A stretch of 64,000 bases of DNA from Aurifilum marmelostoma (GCA_027559495.1 JAMXSV010000015.1:248001-312000); one strand, 5' to 3'; positions 34,846 to 46,130 are shown, numbered from the stretch's first letter. Program-made: numbers and translations. The notes: generated by a model not told the origin, from the letters alone.

Positions 34846-35990
34846 ATACGGTGGCGGTGGCGGCCAAGGTTCTTATAATAGCATAGTTATGAAAGACATG
34901 TGGCGTCCCATGGCATGGTATGGACATGCGCTCTCCCGCCTTGCAGATATGCAGGTTACCATACTGTTTGTTACCCATAGTATGGGAAGTAGATGCAATG
35001 AAGGGCTTGAGAAGATCGGGGCTGTATGCTCGCAAAGGCACTGGGATGCGTAAGGGTAGTAATGCCGAAGAAGATGGGAACAGTACTCGGTACAGACTTG
35101 AGTATTTTATTACCATCTATGCGCTGTTATAATACGTAGTAAATGAGAGGGATCGAGAAGACATCCACACTTGAGAGGATCCCCGGTGGAGAAAACAGAG
35201 TGGAGAGGAAAAATAAAGGAAAAAAAACAGTCAACCTCCTCCACCGCGATAAACGATTGTGGGTACCAATGTCGGTGTTAAGAACAAGAATCCAGTAAAT
35301 GGAGAAAGAGAGAAAAAGTACTGGGGAGTCGGGACGGACGAGAAACAATCGAGAGGCCAAGCTTTTGACAGGAGATCGAGACAAAAAAGAAAAACAAATC
35401 AACTCTAAAGCAGGAAAAGGGGGCTACCCTGCCCCCGTAGGCCGGAAACAATTGATTGGGGGGGAGGAGGCAAGCGCGCGCATTAACGTCTTGAATATAC
35501 AATAATTAAGCTCTGTTTCTTGTTGCGTGGCAGGCCTGGGTTATTTGCTCTACTTGCGATGTGACCCAACTTTTCTGGACGACCCGCACCGAAGGTTCAA
35601 GCGAGCCAAGAGAGAAAGGAAAGGGAGTGCGAGGGAGGGCCTTTTTTCGCGGGTCGGGTTCAGGCCCTGTCCTGGCCCTGTCCTGGTGGCCCCTCTCCAT
35701 GTCCCCTCTCCTCCTCGTCCTCCTCTTCTCCCTGTCCAAGGAAGCTTGGGGAGTTCCTGTTTCCTACCGGCTGCAAACTCCGAGGCGAATATTGTCAAAA
35801 GTCCTCCCCCCTCCCCCGACAACACGTCCCACAGCTGGACACTAGGTCATTATGCACCCTAGACCATAGCAGAGAAGAGTTTAGACTTATCTTTCCCCGT
35901 GTTTTCTCGTGCAATCTCGCTACACAACCCCGCGATTTCGGCATCTACATCTGGGGAAGTAGGAGCGGCGGAGATGAGGGAGCGTCTCTC

Positions 35991-36013
35991 GGGGGGGGGG
36001 GGGGGGGGGGGGG
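35991..36013 (+). repeat. Poly-G run (23)
   Basis: An uninterrupted run of 23 G, the longest G/C homopolymer in the window. The exact length is likely unreliable. Confidence 0.8.
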
Positions 36014-37137
36014 AAGAGACTAGCTAGCCCACACCATCCGTCCGTCCACCCACCTGGGCAGCCCCCAAATTCAACCTTGGCGCTGGGTGGACGGGGGCCC
36101 TGGGAGAAAAACGGGGCCTCGGGGTCTGGCAGAAGGGCCGATGTACGCAGGAGAACAAAAAAGAAGAAAACCAGGAAATACCAAACAACACTGGCAGGCA
36201 TGGCAGGCCGAGGGGGGGCTAGGATGGGATGGCGCGCCCTCCTCGTCCTTCGCACGTGCTCGAGAGAGACCAGCTTCCTGCTTGTCTTGTCTCTTTGGTG
36301 TGAGCATCTATCTACCCTAGGATGGGCAAGGAGACCCGACCGACCCAGCCGGCCTCGGGTCTAAAAGACGACACCGCCTGTTTCTCGGAATGGATACTCA
36401 CTACGAGGAGCAGAGATGAGGAGAAGAAAAAAAAAATAAGAAACTAATAGTTTCTAGACCAGACGCGACACCGCTTCGGCCATGGCCCAAGCCTGGAAGT
36501 TGGAGGTCGGAGGGGGGGGGGGGGAGGGAGGAAAGGGTCTCGTTCCTCTGAGCTTCTCCCCCCTGTCCAACATGCCGTTCTGCCGTGTTCCCCACGGGGC
36601 AGACATGACACATGACATGGTGCGAGATGGATGATGCTGCAAGGGAAGAAGAGAGAAGGGGGAAAAAACACCGGGCCAAAGCACATGCTGACGTTGTTCC
36701 AACAAAAGAAGGAAAAAGAGAAGGGAAAAAAACCACCCCCAGGGAGGTATTTCTGGGCTCCGCCGCGGCACAGGTCTATCCTGTCTGCTCGGGCTCAGGC
36801 ACCGGGCAGGGCTCCTCGATTCTGTCAAACCACCAGAAGCGGATCTCTGGCCCGGTCCTCGCTACGTCAAGGATACGTATTATTCTTTTCCTCTTCTGCA
36901 AGGACGGCATGGGTGGGTGACGCGTTAGCTGGGCCGGGTTGGGACCGTGGATCCTCGCTCTCTCTCCATCTCCGCCGCCAAGTATACCAGGATACTACAC
37001 TACAGACTTTGTGGTATAGTACACAGAACGCAGCAGTTTCATTACTCACCAGTACGTACATGTTGGCAGAAAGGTATGGTGGTACTCTTCCGTGGGCGGG
37101 CACGCACACACACGCCGGCCATCAACCATGGGACCCT

Positions 37138-37142
<5 letters not shown>

Positions 37143-37186
<44 letters not shown>
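37143..37186 (+). repeat. Compound CT/GT microsatellite
   Basis: About 16 CT units followed directly by about 7 GT units, about 100 bases before the tannase TATA box. Confidence 0.9.
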
Positions 37187-37285
37187 ATATGCATGCTCGG
37201 CCGAGCTGGGGACCCTGGCAGGGCTGTTTAGACCGAGCATGCATGAGGGAGATGGTCCATTCTTTCTGGGTCCCGTGTCGATCAG

Positions 37286-37292
37286 ATATATA
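37286..37292 (+). promoter_or_regulatory. TATA box of tannase gene
   Basis: TATATAA preceded by GTCGATCAGA, about 215 bases before the start codon. Confidence 0.5.
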
Positions 37293-37365
37293 AACGACAT
37301 GTCCGCTGCAGGGTGAGGTATATCTCGAAGGAGGGAAGCAAGGCAAGAGCAGGAGCAGAAGACGA

Positions 37366-37420
37366 AGACGAAGACGAAGACGAAGAAGAAGAAGAAGAAG
37401 AAGAAGAAGAAGAAGAAGAG
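37366..37420 (+). repeat. GACGAA / GAA repeat in tannase 5' leader
   Basis: Four GACGAA units run into about 12 GAA units. The repeat lies between TATA and ATG, so it should be in the 5' UTR. It is in frame with the gene and would code for Asp-Glu then poly-Glu if translation began upstream. Confidence 0.85.
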
Positions 37421-37504
37421 ACCTCTCACCACAACATCATCATCGTTGTTGTCCCTTCTTCTTTCTCCTCCATCACTCTACTCTCTCCTTCTCTACCTTC
37501 TATC

Positions 37505-39363
37505 ATGAGCCAGCGACAGCTGTCGAGGTCGGCCCTCGTGGCCACCACGGCCCTGGCCCTGGCCGCCGCCCCCGTCCACGCCGCCACCCTCGACGACGTG
37601 TGCACCCCCTCCTACGTGGCCGCCCACCTCCCGGCCAGCGGCGCCTACGACTACGTCAGCCTGACGGTCAACAGCGACAGCGTCACCGCCAACCCCGTGA
37701 CCAACTACACCGTGGGGCCCGTCGACTCGCCCTTCTACCCGGCCGCCACCTTCGACTACTGCAACGTCACCTTCACCTACACCCACACCGGCCGCAACGA
37801 CTCGGTGCTGCTCACCCTGTGGCTGCCCTCGCCCGACAGCTTCCAGAACCGCTGGCTGTCCACGGGCGGGGGGGGCTACGCCATCAACTCGGGCCTGCAG
37901 TCCCTTCCCGGCGGCGTCATGTACGGCGCCGCCTCGGGCCAGACGGACGGCGGCTTCGGCATCTACCAGGACAGCGCCATCGACACCTTCCTGGTCGAGA
38001 ACGGCACCGTCGACTGGCAGAACGTCTACATGTTTGGCTACCAGGCCATCCGGGAGCTGAGCCTGCTGGGGAGGACCTTTACCGAGAACTTTTTCGAGAT
38101 GAACGGCACCAAGCTGTACACGTATTATCAGGTACGTAACTACGACCCTCTGCGTAGTCTCTCTTCTCGTGTGTGTGTGTGTGTGTGTGTATACATACTA
38201 ACCAAGTCTTTTCTTTCCCAAAATAGGGCTGCTCCGAGGGTGGTCGTGAGGGCTGGAGCCAGGGCCAGCGCTTCGGCGACGCCTACGACGGCGCGGCCAT
38301 CGGCGCCCCGGCCTTCCGGTTCGCCTTCCAGCAGGTGCAGCACCTGACCTCCAACGTGATCGAGCAGACCCTGGGCTACTACCCGCCCCCCTGCGAGCTC
38401 GAGAAGATCATGAACGAGACCATCGCCAACTGCGACGGGCTCGACGGCCGGCTCGACGGCGTCGTGTCCCGCAACGACCTCTGCGTGGCAAACTACAACA
38501 TCAGCGCCACCCTGGGCCTGCCCTACTCGTGTGCCGCCTCGGCCGGGTCCGGGTACAGCGCCGCCACCCCGGCGCAGAACGGCACCGTCAGCGCCCAGGG
38601 CATCGAGGTGGCGCAGAAGATCATCGACGGCCTGCACGACGACGACGGCAAGCGCGTCTACTTCTCGTACACGCCCTCGTCGACCTACACGGACGCCCAG
38701 ACGGCCTACAACGCCGAGACGGGCGAGTGGGAGCTCGACGTCACCTCGCTGGGCGGCGGCTACGTGCACGTGCTGCTCGAGCTCCAGGAGGGCGACAACC
38801 TGCCCGACCTCGACAACGTCACCTACTCGACCCTCCGCGACTGGATCTACCAGGGCTGGAGCGAGTACCAGGACAGCCTCATGACCAACTGGCCCGACCT
38901 GTCGCCCATCAACAACGCCGGCACCAAGATCATCCACTTCCACGGCGAGTCCGACTTCAGCATCCCCACCGACTCGTCGGTGCGCTACTGGGACTCGGTG
39001 CGCCAGGTCATGAGCCCGGGCGCCTCGTACAACGAGAGCGTCGCCGCCGTCCAGGACTTCTACCGCCTCTTCCTCGTCCCCGGCGGCTCCCACTGCCAGC
39101 CCAACACCTACGAGCCCAACGGGCCCTGGCCCCAGACCAACCTGGCCGTGCTCATCGACTGGGTCGAGAACGGCAACGCCCCGGACACCCTCAACGCCAC
39201 CGTCCTGCAGGGCGACAACCTGGGCCAGAACCAGCAGATCTGCCTGTACCCCCTGCGCCCCTACTGGGCCAACAACGGCACCACCATGGAGTGTGTCTAT
39301 GATGAGGCCAGCATCGAGTACTGGGACTATGACCTGGACTCGTTCCTGCTGCCCGTCTACTAA
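37505..39363 (+). CDS. Secreted tannase / feruloyl esterase family protein
   Basis: Exons 37505-38131 and 38227-39363, with a 95-bp intron (GTACGT, TACTAAC, ATAG); 587 aa. Tannase-family enzymes cleave gallic or hydroxycinnamic esters of plant polyphenols and cell walls. A signal peptide covers about residues 1-25. The serine-esterase signature of the family is visible: Cys211-Ser212 in GCSEGGREG, Asp452 in HGESDFSIP, and His498-Cys499 in GGSHC, the CS-D-HC arrangement with a disulfide tying the triad. Most characterised members have GCSTGG; Glu in place of Thr is a small variation. Many NxS/T sites fit secretion. I chose the ATG at 37505 because it starts the signal peptide; an in-frame upstream ATG at 37313 would precede poly-Glu. 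The intron includes a GT microsatellite. Confidence 0.94.
38171..38190 (+). repeat. GT microsatellite in tannase intron
   Basis: About 10 GT units in the single intron of the tannase gene. Confidence 0.85.
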
Positions 39364-39721
39364 GGGCTTGTTTGTTGTTGTTGGTTGTGCTGGAGCGAGA
39401 GGGGGGGGAGGCGGTTGTTAAGTAGTTATGTCTAGTAATGTTCTATTCATGAAGAAATTATTATTATATATTATATGAATATATTATGAATATATTATGA
39501 CACTTGTTCTTCTTCAATGTGGTGTGTCTGTAGAGGAACAGGCCCGGACTTATCAATGATAATATTCCGTTATTACTTGAGAGTAACCTAAGATTAGAGT
39601 AACTAATCTCCATGTTAGCAACTCATCTAGTATATATACATATAGATATATTATATATATATTCATATAAAAGAGATACAATACTCACCCCAAGCCTCCT
39701 CCTCCCAAGGGATCCCACCCC
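39364..39721. other. Convergent intergenic region, very AT-rich
   Basis: Between tannase and the SNF2-like gene. Repeated GAATATATTAT units (about 39477-39500) and TA-rich tracts occupy the centre; they may serve both 3' ends as A/T-rich polyadenylation efficiency sequence. Confidence 0.5.
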
Positions 39722-42700
39722 TCAGATCCACCCCCCCTCCCCACCCCCAAGAACCTCCAACGCCTCCCCCACCTCAAAAACATCCGACCCAACCTCCCTC
39801 TCCGCCAGCCCAGCCAGGTTCGCCCGGTCCACAGGGCTATCGTCCAGCACCACCAGGCAGTGCACCAGAGGCAGCACCTGCCCCGCCCGGTTCGTCCTCG
39901 CAAACGCCTGCGCCAGCTCCGCCGCCCCGGGGCACGGGCTCGTCAGCACCTGGTAGCTCGCCACCTGCAGGTTCATGCCCGCCGCCGCGCTCGCCATGGT
40001 GGCCACGAACGTGCGGGCGCGGCGGGGCGGGGGCGGGCTCGGTCGAGGCTGTTGAAGTCCTCCTCTGTGCGGGACCTGTGGGCGCGGGAGAGGTCCTCGT
40101 GGTAGAGGACCGGGTCGATGGCCCGGGGGCGGAGGGTTGGCTCTTCTCGGAGGTAGGCGTAGAGGAAGACGGCGCTGGCTACTGTGGGGGTAAGTATGAC
40201 GATCTTCTTGAGCAGCAGGTCGTGGTCGATGGGGCCCTTATGGGACCGCGTGCTGGCTGGGGCAGGACGGGGCCGCAGGTCTGCGTTGGCGCGGTCGATC
40301 TCGGCCAGGATGAGCTTTATCTTGGGGCTGTCGCGCCCGAGCATCTTCCAGAAGCGCTGTATCTCGGGGAGGCCTAGGATCTTGCTCCTGTCTTCGAGGG
40401 CGCGGATGGCGGTGCGGAAGTGCGAGTCGTGGACTCTGAGTGTCCCGTCGTTGATGAGCTTCGCTGCGGCCGGGAACATGGAGACAAAGTAGAGCTCGTC
40501 GCGGAGGCGTCTGGGCAAGCTGCCGAGCAGGCTCGCGTGGCCCAGCAGTCCTGCGGTGGTGCCGTACTGTCTGGCACTGTCAGCGAGCCTCTGGACGTCC
40601 GCTCTGAGGTGTTTGGGGGTGGGCGCCGAGACGATCCTGGGCTGGACGGCCTGGATGCTCGAGACGGACTGGTCGAGGAAGACGGACCTGTGAGAGAAGC
40701 GCACGACAATCTCCGGACTAAAGATCCTTTGGAACTCGTCCTCAAAGTCGAGCAGTTTCCTCTTCTTCCCGCTTTCTAGTGCTTCTTTGTATAACGAGAC
40801 GAGATCGGGCATGCGAGAGTGTAGAAACACGTCGATGATTTTCATTGGGAAGACAAAGTCCTCGACTCCCTTGCCTCCAAAGGGTGTTCCTGTGACAAAC
40901 CAGGTGTGAGCATTGATGATGTACTTGTGGGCCCTGGTAAGAAGTTGGGAAAATATATTAGCAATCCGTCTTTCTTCAGTGTAGGGCTGTTCCCTCCGTC
41001 TCGGTTGTGATGATTACTTACATTGCCATTACCATAGGGACACGCTTCTGGTCATACATGCCAGGAAGATGAGCCTCGTCGATCAGAGTCAACCCCACAG
41101 GAGCCCCGTAGATTGTCTCGCGCTGAAACACACATTTGCGATTGGGCGGAGGCCGCAGGCTACTCCGGCTGTGCTGAAATGTCCGGAAGAAGGACTCGTC
41201 GCCGTGCGAGATGAGAAAGATGATAGATCCCACCGACTCGAGCGTCGCGTGGCTCTTCCACTTGAGATCAAACGAGTCCCGTACGAACTGCCTCTCCCTG
41301 ACCACGCCCATCCTGAACTTGTCCTTGAAGCTGTCCAGGCTCCGCCTGAGATGGGATGGGATGCCCTGGGCCTGCGACACGACGACAAAGTTGTAGACCG
41401 AGGGCTTGAACTCTGCAGAATCGATGGCGCTGGTCCAGCCGGCCATCATGGCCCCGGGCACCTGGATCAGAGACGCACCAGGGCGCAGCATGTCTGCGAT
41501 TCTCCTGGTCAGGCCGTCTGGCACGCAGTAGCACACCACATCACCAGGACGATCCCGCTGGCTCGGACATCTCTGCTGCGGCTTCTTCTGTAGCTCATCA
41601 TAGTCAGTAGGGCTCATCGGGAGGTGATGGTGCGAAAAAGGGGATCCCCAGTCCCGCAGACAACGAGCCTTGGACCTGGCAACCAGTGCCTTGAGTGCCA
41701 CCGCCGCCAGCACGGTGTGCGTCTTGCCCAGGCCCATGTCATGGCTGAGCAGCCCGCCTGTGCGCTGCAGCATCCGGACGGCGCTGTAGAACTGAGGCGG
41801 CGTGACGTACAGCTTGGACGAGGGGAACCGGATCGAGCGGGCCTTGACATCCTGTGCGAGCTGACCAGGCACGAGGTGAGGGAGAGCACTACAGACGACC
41901 TCCCACTCGTATTCAGAGGGCGAGGGCATGGCTGTTAGCATCCCGTCGAGGTTGTGAATACCACCGTACTTGATCTCGGAGCCGAGACGCTGCAGGAGAG
42001 CTTCTGTGTTCTTGTGCGAGCGGGGAGGGACGCTGCTCGAGACGGCCTGGCGCATGCTGCTGCTGATCTTCGAGATGTTCTTGCCAAAGGAATCAGTGTA
42101 CTTGGGGAGGTGACTATTGTTATTGTTAGTGGTATTCCTGGTGATGGGTGTTGTCACAGGTCCTCCTGGGGGAACAGCACCGCTCAAAGATGTGATGTTG
42201 TTGAGCCAGGGCGTCACTGCATCCGGTTTTGATGTCGAGACCGGAGCTGGACGCCGCGGTGTGGGCTTCTTTGGGCGGACCTCGCCTCCCTCTGGGTTTC
42301 TACTATTCTCCTCCTCCATGGTCTTGTTATTGTTGGTCGTCACCTCATCATCGTCATCGTATCTGATGCTGAAGCCTTTATCGCGGTGGTGTCGCTCCAG
42401 GATGTATCTAGCCACATCATCCGCCGGCCCAGGTTCGCGGAACAGCGAAGGACGCAAGAGCCACTGGAACTGGAACTGCAGCACCAGCTCCTGCTCCCGG
42501 CCCTGCCCCCGCCGCTCAAGCCGCCACAGTCGCTCGTAAGCCTGGACGAACCTGTGGAAGGACGAGTCCGAGGTATGCATACGCTCGTACCGCCCATCCA
42601 CACCAAACGCAACGAGGAGGTGATAGGAGTCCTGGGAGACGCCCGTCCCCTGCTGCGTCTGGATGCGCAGCTCGAACATGGCCCTCGTGACGAAGTCGGA

Positions 42701-42949
42701 CAGGGACGAGATCCACATCCGGCCGAGGTCGTCTGTGTGCAGGAAGTCGCTGAAGTGGCCCCAGTACTCGATCTCTGGAAACGCGAAGCCCCTGTGGTCG
42801 CTCGCGATGGTATACGCACACTGGTCCAAGGTTTTCGGTCCAGGGTTTCTGCGCGAGGGCAGCTGCGTAAAGGCCCTGAAGACGTCTATGTTTATGGGCA
42901 TGTTTACGTCTTGCTGAGGCGCATCTCTGCTGCTGTCTGTATACGCCAT
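39722..42949 (-). CDS. Divergent SNF2-like DEAH-box ATPase, frame broken near the 3' end
   Basis: Minus-strand exons 42949-41022 and 40933-39722, with an 88-bp intron (GTAAGT, GCTAAT, CCAG); about 1046 aa after one correction. It resembles SNF2/superfamily-2 nucleic-acid-stimulated ATPases. Walker A is LLSHDMGLGKT (near residue 403), the DEAH box is LIDEAHLPG (near 623), motif III is FVTGTPFGG across the splice, and the C-terminal lobe has GMNLQVASYQV and the motif VI-like ARTNRAGQ. The N-terminal 300 residues have no recognised domain. The last part is in a different frame: a single missing base among G/C runs at about 40013-40037 joins PAPRTFVATMASAAAGMNLQ. The gap between Walker A and DEAH (about 220 residues) is larger than usual. 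A chromatin or repair role is inference; exact subfamily unknown. Confidence 0.85.
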
Positions 42950-43962
42950 TTTGTTTTGGTCTCAAAGCAACCCTGCTAAGTCTTGCACAGTACACCAGCA
43001 GAACGTGGATGCTCTCAATTGGACCAGTAGTAGTTGTTAGGCAGTTCAGATGCGGCAAGAAGGCAAGAAAAGTCAGTCTTGATGGGATCCTAGGGCGTCA
43101 GGCGAGGCAGTCAGTTGCCTATTTGAAAGCAAGTTGCTTCACAATCGACATTGTGCCCAGAGGACAATGCTATTATTGGTGTGGCTTGTCTTTGAAGAAA
43201 GCCCACGGTCAGGTAGGGTAATCATACTGAGCCACCACAAAAACAAAGGCATTGTCTTTTCTACCTCACGTCAGGAACAAAGTGATGAAGGAGAAAGAAA
43301 AGTGTGGAGAGGTTGTAGGAAGTACACTCGACTAAGCTTAAATCCTCCAGATCTATAAGGACCCATAATTATCGCCTATGATGGATGACGATATGGTTGG
43401 GCAAGATGGACAAGAATGGACATTGAGAGAACAACCTGATAGGAGAAAGGAAGAGAGGGAAGAGAGAAAAAAACCGTAAGTTGTTAACGACTAGGGAGAC
43501 AATATTGGAAGGTTCTTGGTAGATGCTGCTGTGACGAGCCACTGTAGATGCGGCGATGAACAGGAGGGAGAGTTCCGTAAGGCAGCACGCTTTTAGAAGA
43601 GCCGTCAGCTGAAACCCACTGTATTGGTCTATTCAATTGCATAGCCCTTTTCGCCTGATAGCTCGGGCTCATGACAAAGGATGGCCGCGTCGTCTTCCGT
43701 CTTCGGTGCCCGATGGTCAGTCATATAGTTCAGATAATATCGCAGGTTGTGAGGTCCCACACTGCTGCTCCTCTCTCTGGGCTCCTGTCACCATCCAGAT
43801 AGGTCATTCTGTTTCGGGTGGTGTTTTTGAATAATCGTAGTCATTCCCCCGGCTTCCTCATCTCTCCTCCCTTTCCTGTGATGGCGGCATCCTCCTCCGC
43901 CGGCTCTGCCTCTTTCCCTGCAGGACTGTCTCCACCTCGGACCCACCTGGCTCACACGACGC
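42950..43962. other. Intergenic between two minus-strand genes
   Basis: Promoter of the SNF2-like gene and 3' region of the carbonic anhydrase gene. I see no gene. Confidence 0.55.
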
Positions 43963-44958
43963 CTAGTCGGTCAGGTTGTAGATCTTCTGGATGTCCTTGA
44001 GGGTGGAGGCGAAGTCGAACTTGAGGTCCTTGAGCAGGCCGTCCTTGAAGCCAAAGACCCAGCCGTGGACGACGGGGAACTGGTTCCGGCTGTAGCTCTT
44101 CTGGACGGCGGCGGTCTTCATGACGTTCCTGCACTGCTCGATGACGTTGAGCTCGACGAGGCGGTCGTAGCGGGCGTCCTCGTCGGCGATGGCGTCGAGC
44201 TCCCGCTCGTGCAGGCGGTAGACGTCGCGGATGTTGCGCAGCCAGGGGTTGAGCAGGCCCAGGTCCTTGGGGGTCATGGCGGCCTTGACGCCGCCGCAGC
44301 CGTAGTGGCCGCAGACGACAATGTGCTTGACGCCCAGGTGCTCGACGGCGTAGTTGAGCACGGCCATGGCGTTGAGGTCGACATTGCAGACCAGGTTGGC
44401 GATGTTGCGGTGGACAAAGGCCTCGCCGGGCTCGAGGCCCGTGATCTGCTCGGCGGGGATGCGCGAGTCGCTGCACCCGATCCAGAGGTAGTCGGGGGCC
44501 TGGCCCGCGGTGAGGCGGGAGAAGTAGTCTGGGTCGGCGGCGCGCTTCTCGGCGGCCCAGCGGGTGTTGTGTTCAAAGACGCGGTCGTGCGTCTCCTTGA
44601 GGTATTGCGACATTTCTTTCTCGCTCATGGTGGTAGTGCTGAGGAGACGGGTTGTGGAGGCAGACTGAGAAGTCGATGATGATGGTGGTGGTGATGATGA
44701 TGATGATGACGGAGAGTGGTGATGGTGGTGGTTACAGCGGGAGTGTGAGCTGCAGCCTCGTCTCGGGATATTTCTGAAGCTGATGATGCTGTGGCTGCTG
44801 ATGGTGGTGGTGCGGCTGGACGGAGCAGCAGCAGCAGCAGCAGCACGAGGAAGAAGAGGGCAGAGTGTGGTGATGTCAACAAGGTTGGACCGGGTGAGTC
44901 CGGTCGTAGCAGGTCGTGAGAGCTGAGCAATGTGTGAGCAGAGACGTCCTCTTAGCAT
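43963..44958 (-). CDS. Beta-class carbonic anhydrase
   Basis: Single exon, 331 aa from the ATG at 44958. It interconverts CO2 and bicarbonate. Zinc ligands are Cys162 (WIGCSDSR), His218 and Cys221 (VVCGHYGCGG), with Asp164 and the following Arg forming the dyad. Residues 1-110 are rich in Arg, Ser, Thr and His with few acids, like a mitochondrial targeting leader. A second in-frame ATG at 44628 (MSEKEMSQYL) would give a 221-aa form equal to the catalytic core, so dual cytosolic/mitochondrial products are possible. A further upstream in-frame ATG at 45105 leads through poly-Phe and is unlikely. It is the downstream same-strand neighbour of oxalate decarboxylase, a CO2-producing enzyme. Confidence 0.93.
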   Translation of the reverse strand: MLRGRLCSHIAQLSRPATTGLTRSNLVDITTLCPLLPRAAAAAAAPSSRTTTISSHSIISFRNIPRRGCSSHSRCNHHHHHSPSSSSSSPPPSSSTSQSASTTRLLSTTTMSEKEMSQYLKETHDRVFEHNTRWAAEKRAADPDYFSRLTAGQAPDYLWIGCSDSRIPAEQITGLEPGEAFVHRNIANLVCNVDLNAMAVLNYAVEHLGVKHIVVCGHYGCGGVKAAMTPKDLGLLNPWLRNIRDVYRLHERELDAIADEDARYDRLVELNVIEQCRNVMKTAAVQKSYSRNQFPVVHGWVFGFKDGLLKDLKFDFASTLKDIQKIYNLTD

Positions 44959-45069
44959 GGCACTCGACAGTGGTTGTATGTCTTGGAGATGGATGAGTTT
45001 CCGGGATGAGCTCTTGCTTGTTATGACTGTGACTCTCTTGTCGGGATACGTTTTGTTGGGGAGCAGGGG

Positions 45070-45093
45070 AAAAAAAAAAAAAAAAAAAAAAAA
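45070..45093 (+). repeat. Poly-A run (24)
   Basis: Poly-T on the coding strand of carbonic anhydrase, about 110 bases before its start codon, so likely in its leader. Confidence 0.8.
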
Positions 45094-45406
45094 TAGGTGA
45101 ACCAACGTTGACGATGACGATCGACACCAAGTCCGGGCCCTTATCAGGACCTAATCGAGCCTCAGATGAGGAAAAGCTCTCGAGCTTTGTTCCCTAGTGC
45201 TGCTTGGCCCCTCACTCAGCTCGCTCCTAGCGCGGGGCACCCGTCTGTGGGGGGTGACACGCTACCGGAGGAGAGAGGAAAGTCTCACAGCGTAGCCCTG
45301 TTTTATTTTTTCTATTTTTTTATTTCTTAAATTTCTTTGTCTCCCCTCATTCCAAAGGTGACCTGCGTTGGAGGGGAGGAACGAGGGGGGAGGGCTCGGC
45401 TGGGTC

Positions 45407-45420
45407 CTTATATACTCGAG
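45407..45420 (-). promoter_or_regulatory. CTCGAGTATATAAG core promoter, probable carbonic anhydrase
   Basis: On the minus strand CTCGAGTATATAAGGAC differs at one position from the element before oxalate decarboxylase. It lies about 450 bases upstream of the 44958 start, implying a long leader or an untranslated upstream intron. Confidence 0.45.
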
Positions 45421-45571
45421 AGGCCGAGCCAAAAATTGGGTTTCATAGCTGACCGAGACAAATGATTGGCACAAGATAAAGTAAGTATGCCAATACATTT
45501 ATGCAAGACAGAGGCGTGGTTTATTTTTCTTGGTATTTCCTTTGCGGGCAGGTCAGTGCAGGCGGGGTCGC

Positions 45572-45574
<3 letters not shown>

Positions 45575-45615
<41 letters not shown>
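45575..45615 (+). repeat. GT microsatellite (about 20 units)
   Basis: The longest dinucleotide repeat in the window, in intergenic DNA. Confidence 0.93.
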
Positions 45616-45618
<3 letters not shown>

Positions 45619-45918
45619 AATACAGTAGTGGAGCTGGGCTGCGTGTGCATGGGAAAGTCTCGAACTATTGAGAAGCCACTGCACGTATTAATCAAGTACT
45701 GTATGATGTAGGTTGGGAGAACATTAGTAATACTGATTAAATGATTAAATGCGGTGATAATCAGAGTGTGTTAATTTTCCTAGTGACTTGTTGATTATTA
45801 TCAAAATGACAATAAAAATTAAATTGATAAATGGATACCATGGAGACTATAATAACAACCACAATCTCCAGCATTGATCAACTTGGAATATAAATCTATA
45901 GTCCTTAATGGAATGTTG

Positions 45919-45955
45919 AAGATAGAATATTTCTCATCACAAAATATTCTATCTT
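45919..45955. repeat. Perfect 14-bp inverted repeat, 9-base loop
   Basis: Arms AAGATAGAATATTT (45919-45932) and AAATATTCTATCTT (45942-45955) are exact reverse complements around CTCATCACA. An outer 10-bp inverted repeat (45852-45861 with 45955-45964) encloses it. It may be a remnant of a miniature element or an RNA hairpin. Confidence 0.8.
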
Positions 45956-46130
45956 GGTTGTTATGATATGTGCAAAGGGTATATACACTCAAAAGAATAC
46001 AATCATCTCGTAATTATGCCACAGTCGACACCAATTGTTGCTGAGAGAGGAAGAAAATACCAGCCAAAAACGGAGAGAGAGAGGGAGAAGAAAAAGAAGA
46101 AAAAAAAAAAAAAAAAAACCCCTGCCTACA

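Larger units (their letters stand above)
33690..37504. other. Gene-poor, repeat-rich region of 3.8 kb
   Basis: Between the divergent amidase and tannase genes. It holds a TGCCC pentanucleotide repeat, an AC repeat, a 23-G run, a CT/GT compound repeat and a GAC/GAA repeat, plus the tannase promoter and leader. No open frame has a recognisable domain. Confidence 0.55.
44959..46130. other. AT-rich intergenic region with hairpin
   Basis: Between the carbonic anhydrase start and the oxalate decarboxylase stop. It contains a 24-A run (45070-45093), a candidate promoter (45407-45420), a GT microsatellite and an AT-rich island (about 45700-46020) with nested inverted repeats. No gene seen. Confidence 0.6.

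Noticed and set aside
45105..45105. Carbonic anhydrase start 49 codons further upstream
   Set aside because: It would translate a poly-T run as poly-Phe, and the next ATG begins a plausible mitochondrial leader.
13800..45615. Repeated short units that might suggest a CRISPR-like array
   Set aside because: All are simple microsatellites without unique spacers, in a eukaryotic genome.
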